Part shown: positions 42,411-46,486 of the stretch, piece after piece
How the letters are laid out: each line of letters begins with the position of its first letter
How positions within the stretch are numbered: the stretch's first letter is position 1
Source of the DNA: Candidatus Cloacimonadota bacterium
GTDB taxonomy: Bacteria > Muiribacteriota > UBA6191
NCBI GenBank assembly: GCA_002402105.1
Contig: NVVD01000025.1
Location: 1,196-47,681 of the forward strand
DNA: 46,486 bases
Direction of reading: 5' to 3'
Notes under the pieces: model-generated
What the model was told of the DNA's origin: nothing
Seen by the model: the letters and a program-made list of their open reading frames with translations, nothing else
Databases searched by the model: none
Position numbers and translations under genes: made by a program

Positions 42411-45400
42411 CTAGTCGATGGAAAAATACTTGGCTTTAGGATGAGAAAAACAAATAGCAGAAACAGAATTTTCTGGTTCCATCATATGACCATCTGTTAG
42501 CTCTACTCCAATTTCTTGAGGTTTTAATAAATCAAATAATATCTCTTGGTCTTCTAAGTTTGGACAAGCAGGATAACCAAAGCTTAGTCTGATACCTTGA
42601 TACTTAGTTTGCACCAGGTCTTTCATTGTTAAACTTTCGTTCATTCCCCATAGCTTTCTGATATGCTCATGCATCATTTCAGCCATAGCTTCGGCACTTT
42701 CCATAGCAAGAGCCAGTAAACAATGTGATGTGAAAAAATCACCCTTATCTTTATATTCTTCTGCTATATCATGTATTTTATTACCAGTAGTCACTATAAA
42801 CATAGCCATAGTATCAGACACTTTTTTACCACTTGGTGCAATAAAGTCACTGATACATAAGTCTTCACCAGCTATTTCTCTTGGAAACTCTAATGTTTTT
42901 ATAACATTACCATTATCTCCACAAGTTTCTACTTTATTACCGTTACTATGAGCATTAAAAAACTGAAATACTGCTTTTGGTTTAATCCAATTGTTTTCTA
43001 TAATCATTTTTTTAAGCTCTTCAACTTGAGACTTTAATTTTAAAGCCTTTTTATCACCTTTTTCACAAGACAATCTGATGCTACCTTTAAAACCCATGTG
43101 TTTTGTATAAAAAAACTGATCATTTACATAATCAAAAACTTTTGAAGCTTCTGCCTCAAAAAAACTACGTGAAAAATCTGTTGGACTTTCTCTTATTTCA
43201 TTATGGTCAATAATATACTTTTCTTTAACTTTTTTTACTTTAACTTTTGCTTTTTTCTTAGCTAATTCGATACCAACTTGTTTATATTTTTCTTTGAAGG
43301 CTTCTATTTTTAAAGTATCACTCAAGTTATTTACAATGTCTAAACCAGTCATAGCATCTACAGCATAAAAAATGTTACCATCATATTCTGGTTGAATACG
43401 CTTATCGCAAAATGTACGAGAAAGCGCAGCTCCTCCAACTAAAATCGGAATATCTATCCCTGCTGCTTTCATATCTTTTGCAGTATCTACCATCATCAAA
43501 GCAGATTTAACTAATAAACCACTTAATCCAACATAATCTGGTTTATGTTCTCTACAAGCTGCTATAATTTTCTCTGGTGGAATTTTAATACCCAAATTGA
43601 TAATTTCATAACCATTATTACCTAAAATAATCTCAACTAAATTTTTACCAATATCATGAACATCGCCTTTTACAGTAGCAAGTAAAAACTTTGCTTTTTT
43701 ATTAGAGACTCCCTTTTCCATGAAACCTTCTAAATGAGTCACTGCTGCTTTCATAACAGAAGCAGACTGTAAAACTTCTGCAACAATTAGCTCATTTGCA
43801 TTAAAAAGCCTGCCAACTTCACCCATTCCAGCCATTAACGGAATATTAATAACCTTAAGAGGAGTATATTTTTTTAAAGCTTCATCTAAGTTCGCTATTA
43901 AATTTTCTTTGGTGCCTTCAACTAAATTAATTTTTAATCTATCTTCAACGCTTAAGTGAGATAAATCTTCAGCTGTTGATTTTACTTTTTTATCTCTAAA
44001 ATGGTCTACAAATTTATTAACCGCTTCTTTTGAATTATTATAAATTAGTTCTTCACAAAGTGCTCTTTCAATTTCACCAATAGATGAGTATCTTTCTATT
44101 TTTTGAGAGTTCACAATAGCTAGGTCAAGCCCACTTTTTGTACAATGATATAAAAATACCGAGTTTAAAACCTCACGACCAGCTGGTGGTAAACCAAAGC
44201 TCACATTAGAAATACCCAAAATCATTTTACACTTAGGAAACTTCTCTCTAATTAATTTTATTCCATGAACCGTTTCACCAGCAGATGTTATATAAGCTTC
44301 GTCTCCTGTTCCACATGGAAAAACCAAAGGGTCAAAAATAATATCTTCTTCACAAACACCATATTTATTAACCAATAAGTCATAAGATCTAGTAGCTATC
44401 TCAATTTTACGCTCTTTACAAACAGCCATACCCTGCTCTGGGTCCTCATCAATCAAACCAACTACTAAAGAGCCACCATGACGATTAATCAGCTTTGAAA
44501 TAGTATCAAAGCGCTCTTCTCCATCTTCTAAGTTAACTGAGTTAATAATAGACTTACCTGGCATGATTGGAACAAACTCTTCAAAAAACTTATCATCTGT
44601 TGAATCAAGCATAATAGGAACACGAACTTTTTTTAGAATCTCTGGTAAAAATAATCGCATATCCTCGATTTCTTCACGATCTGGATTACCTAAACAAATA
44701 TCAACTATTTGTGCTCCACCCTTTACTTGTTTTCTACCAACTTCTGCTGCTTCTTCCCATTTTTCTTCTGAAATTAACCTTTTAAACTTTCGTGAGCCAA
44801 TAACATTAGTACGCTCTCCAACTAAAATAGGTCGAATATCATCAGACATTTCTAAAAAATCAATGCCTGAAACAAAGCTTCCTTTTTTAGGGCTAATCAC
44901 TCTAGGAATAAACTCACTACGAATTTCATCAAAATACTCTATATATGTAGGAGATGTACCACAACATCCACCAAGTATATTTAACCAACCATTTTTAGCA
45001 AAATTTTTGATAACAATACCCATATCTTGAGGGCTTTCACAATATTCACCATCTTCATTAGGTAAACCAGCATTTGGCATACAAAAAACAGGAAAAGGAG
45101 ACAACTCAGAAAAGTCTCTAACATGACTAGTCATAAACTCTGGTCCAGTAGAGCAGTTCATACCCAACCCAAGAAGTGGTAAATGAGATAGCGATGTTGT
45201 TAGAGCCTCAACTCCTTGACCTGCTAACATTGTTCCCGTTGGTTCGATTGTCACTGAAATCATTAATGGAGTTGATTTATTTGTATTAATGATAGCTTGA
45301 TGAACACCCTCAATACCTGCTTTTAAATTAACTGTATCTTGAGTTGTTTCTAGAAGTAAAAAATCTACTCCTCCATCAATTAAACCACGAGCTTGTACTT

Positions 45401-45863
45401 CATAGCTTTCTACTAACTTTTCAAAAGTTACTCCACCTGTTACAGATATAGCTTTTGTTGTTGGCCCCATTGAACCCGCTACATATCTTTTTTGATCTTT
45501 AGTGGTATAATTTATTGCTGCTTTTTTAGCAATTTGAGCGGATTTTTTACTTAGATTATAAGCTTCGTGTGATAAATCATACTCATCCATGACAAGTGGA
45601 GTTGAACCAAAGCTATTGGTTTCTACTATGTCTGAACCTGCTTTAAAGTATTGCTCATGAATATCTTGAATGATTTCTGGTTTGGTCTCATTTAGGTTTT
45701 CATTACATCCATCTAAATCTTCGTGCCCAAAATCACTTGGTTCTAAATTGAACCCTTGGATACATGTTCCCATGGCCCCATCAATTAAAAGAACTTTTTT
45801 ACTCATTAAGTCTAAAAGTTCATCATACATTTCATTGTTTTTTAATGCTTCGATAATGTTCAT
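42411..45863 (-). CDS. metH: Cobalamin-dependent methionine synthase
   Basis: The 1150-residue MetH makes methionine from homocysteine and methyltetrahydrofolate. Domain order is complete: homocysteine domain with zinc Cys residues (NCSTG near 235, GGCCGTSP near 300), folate-binding domain (about 345-620, GERTNVIGSRKFKRL), B12 domain with the cobalt-ligand His in DVHDIGKN (about 737) and the downstream VGGAALS, and the AdoMet activation domain with RLSFGYPACPN near the C terminus. The ribosome site TAGGAG lies before the ATG. It stands 64 bases downstream of the molybdoenzyme gene on the same strand. No cobalamin or SAM riboswitch is visible in that gap. With mtnA in the same window, methionine metabolism appears twice, but at separate loci. 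Confidence 0.98.
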   Translation of the reverse strand: MNIIEALKNNEMYDELLDLMSKKVLLIDGAMGTCIQGFNLEPSDFGHEDLDGCNENLNETKPEIIQDIHEQYFKAGSDIVETNSFGSTPLVMDEYDLSHEAYNLSKKSAQIAKKAAINYTTKDQKRYVAGSMGPTTKAISVTGGVTFEKLVESYEVQARGLIDGGVDFLLLETTQDTVNLKAGIEGVHQAIINTNKSTPLMISVTIEPTGTMLAGQGVEALTTSLSHLPLLGLGMNCSTGPEFMTSHVRDFSELSPFPVFCMPNAGLPNEDGEYCESPQDMGIVIKNFAKNGWLNILGGCCGTSPTYIEYFDEIRSEFIPRVISPKKGSFVSGIDFLEMSDDIRPILVGERTNVIGSRKFKRLISEEKWEEAAEVGRKQVKGGAQIVDICLGNPDREEIEDMRLFLPEILKKVRVPIMLDSTDDKFFEEFVPIMPGKSIINSVNLEDGEERFDTISKLINRHGGSLVVGLIDEDPEQGMAVCKERKIEIATRSYDLLVNKYGVCEEDIIFDPLVFPCGTGDEAYITSAGETVHGIKLIREKFPKCKMILGISNVSFGLPPAGREVLNSVFLYHCTKSGLDLAIVNSQKIERYSSIGEIERALCEELIYNNSKEAVNKFVDHFRDKKVKSTAEDLSHLSVEDRLKINLVEGTKENLIANLDEALKKYTPLKVINIPLMAGMGEVGRLFNANELIVAEVLQSASVMKAAVTHLEGFMEKGVSNKKAKFLLATVKGDVHDIGKNLVEIILGNNGYEIINLGIKIPPEKIIAACREHKPDYVGLSGLLVKSALMMVDTAKDMKAAGIDIPILVGGAALSRTFCDKRIQPEYDGNIFYAVDAMTGLDIVNNLSDTLKIEAFKEKYKQVGIELAKKKAKVKVKKVKEKYIIDHNEIRESPTDFSRSFFEAEASKVFDYVNDQFFYTKHMGFKGSIRLSCEKGDKKALKLKSQVEELKKMIIENNWIKPKAVFQFFNAHSNGNKVETCGDNGNVIKTLEFPREIAGEDLCISDFIAPSGKKVSDTMAMFIVTTGNKIHDIAEEYKDKGDFFTSHCLLALAMESAEAMAEMMHEHIRKLWGMNESLTMKDLVQTKYQGIRLSFGYPACPNLEDQEILFDLLKPQEIGVELTDGHMMEPENSVSAICFSHPKAKYFSID

Positions 45864-45927
45864 TTTATTATTACTCCTATCTTAAAATATTAAGATGGTA
45901 CTGACCCTACAATTAGGGCAAAAACTG

Positions 45928-46486
45928 CTAGTTCCATGTTCTCTCCTCAGTCCAAGGGTCTCCATGATCATGGTAGCCATTACGCTCCCAAAACCCACGT
46001 TGATTCTCTTTTGAAAACTCTATTTTTCTTATCCATTTTGCTGATTTCCAAAAGTATAACTTAGGTACAAGTAATCTTAGTGGAAAACCATGCTTTGGGC
46101 TCAATGGCTCACCCTCTAAATGTGTTGCAAGCATCACATCTTTACTCATAAAGTCTATCAATGGTAAATTTGTTGTAAAACCATGCTCTGCATGAATTAT
46201 GACATATTTTGCATCTGGTAAAATTTCAATCTCTTTTAATAAGTCTTGAACTAATATACCACTCCAAGTTGTATCTAGTTTAGACCAAGTTGTTACACAA
46301 TGAATATCACAAAAAACTTCACTTTTTTCCATTGAAAGTACATCTTGATACTTAAAGGTTTTATTTTTTAAAACCTCTCCACAAATTTTTAAATCCCAGC
46401 TTTTTTCATCAAACAATGGTATTGGACCATAATGTAAAACGGATAATTTTTTAACCTGTTTTTGATTTGGAGGAATTCTTGATGTT
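45928..46486 (-). CDS. Sulfite-oxidase-like molybdopterin oxidoreductase (5' end outside window)
   Basis: The open frame continues to the right edge; upstream of the first internal TTG (46416) the sequence already reads TSRIPPNQ and VLHYGPIPLFDEKSWDL, the typical N-terminal part of the YuiH/sulfite-oxidase-like family. The fragment covers 185 codons. The molybdenum-ligand Cys is in HCVTTWSKLD, followed by TWSGI, HAEHGFTTNLPL, the LSPKHGFPLRLLVPKLYFWKSAKWIRKIEF motif and a C-terminal GYHDHGDPWTEERTW, all standard. It may reduce or oxidise a sulfur or nitrogen oxide; substrate not readable. Whether it has a signal peptide cannot be seen. Confidence 0.92.
   Translation of the reverse strand, partial: TSRIPPNQKQVKKLSVLHYGPIPLFDEKSWDLKICGEVLKNKTFKYQDVLSMEKSEVFCDIHCVTTWSKLDTTWSGILVQDLLKEIEILPDAKYVIIHAEHGFTTNLPLIDFMSKDVMLATHLEGEPLSPKHGFPLRLLVPKLYFWKSAKWIRKIEFSKENQRGFWERNGYHDHGDPWTEERTWN

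Noticed and set aside
44563-45030. Open frame of 155 codons on the plus strand inside metH
   Set aside because: It lies antisense to the highly conserved MetH homocysteine and folate domains, and its product resembles no family.
45864-45927. Possible SAM or cobalamin riboswitch before metH
   Set aside because: The gap is only 64 bases and shows just a 7-bp hairpin (45879-45885 with 45890-45896); far too short for a known cobalamin or SAM-I element.
1-46486. CRISPR arrays, tRNA or rRNA genes, insertion sequences, prophage
   Set aside because: No regularly spaced direct repeats, no cloverleaf-like sequence with CCA end that I could recognise, and no transposase other than the Rpn-type nucleases, which are not evidence of an insertion element.

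Overview
The window is a dense, AT-rich chromosomal segment of a bacterium. It is almost certainly diderm (Gram-negative): it encodes an ADP-heptose pathway enzyme for lipopolysaccharide core (RfaE2), a large Gly-rich lipoprotein, a probable outer-membrane beta-barrel, periplasmic proteins with signal peptides, and a chemoreceptor. I see no rRNA, tRNA, prophage, insertion sequence or CRISPR array. No single gene fixes the phylum, so I leave the lineage open.

Left part (1-8400): two paralogous Rpn/PD-(D/E)XK nuclease genes face each other. The leftmost runs off the window and carries a homopolymer frameshift. Between them lie a 1096-residue Ala/Ser/Thr-rich lipoprotein with its own terminator and a small membrane protein. 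Next comes a leftward two-gene purine/methionine-salvage unit: a purine nucleoside phosphorylase, then MtnA. 8500-14170: a rightward four-gene operon of the gliding-type ABC family (ATPase, ABC-2 permease, GldG-like protein, DUF4340 protein), followed by a secreted beta-barrel-like protein and a strong terminator. 14200-18600: a second ABC operon of YtrA/YtrB type. It holds an ATPase, a permease, an 813-residue membrane protein with a large beta-rich extracytoplasmic half, and a terminal GntR regulator; a perfect 10-bp inverted repeat sits over the operon promoter as its probable operator.

Middle (18600-31730): a leftward operon of nusB, a double-psi beta-barrel protein and a phytase-like beta-propeller. 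A divergent rightward operon with overlapping or nearly touching genes follows: a 1740-residue TPR protein, mutS, a CPBP membrane protease, mgtE and rfaE2. Right part (31730-46486): a leftward pair made of a branched-chain-type binding protein and a chemoreceptor, with no transporter permease; an RNB exoribonuclease; a rightward M23 peptidase, a peroxiredoxin and a miniature KptA-like protein with a C8 tract at its start; a TetR/AhpD-like module with two matching palindromic operators; a nitronate monooxygenase/FabK-like enzyme; a nucleotidyltransferase; metH; and the truncated gene of a sulfite-oxidase-like molybdoenzyme at the right edge.

The observations I rate highest are the stand-alone KptA-like domain with altered active-site positions and an adjacent C8 tract, the YtrA-type operon with its operator and large fused sensor-like membrane protein, the binding-protein/chemoreceptor pair, and the frameshifted Rpn gene whose reading frame is broken at A/T runs.
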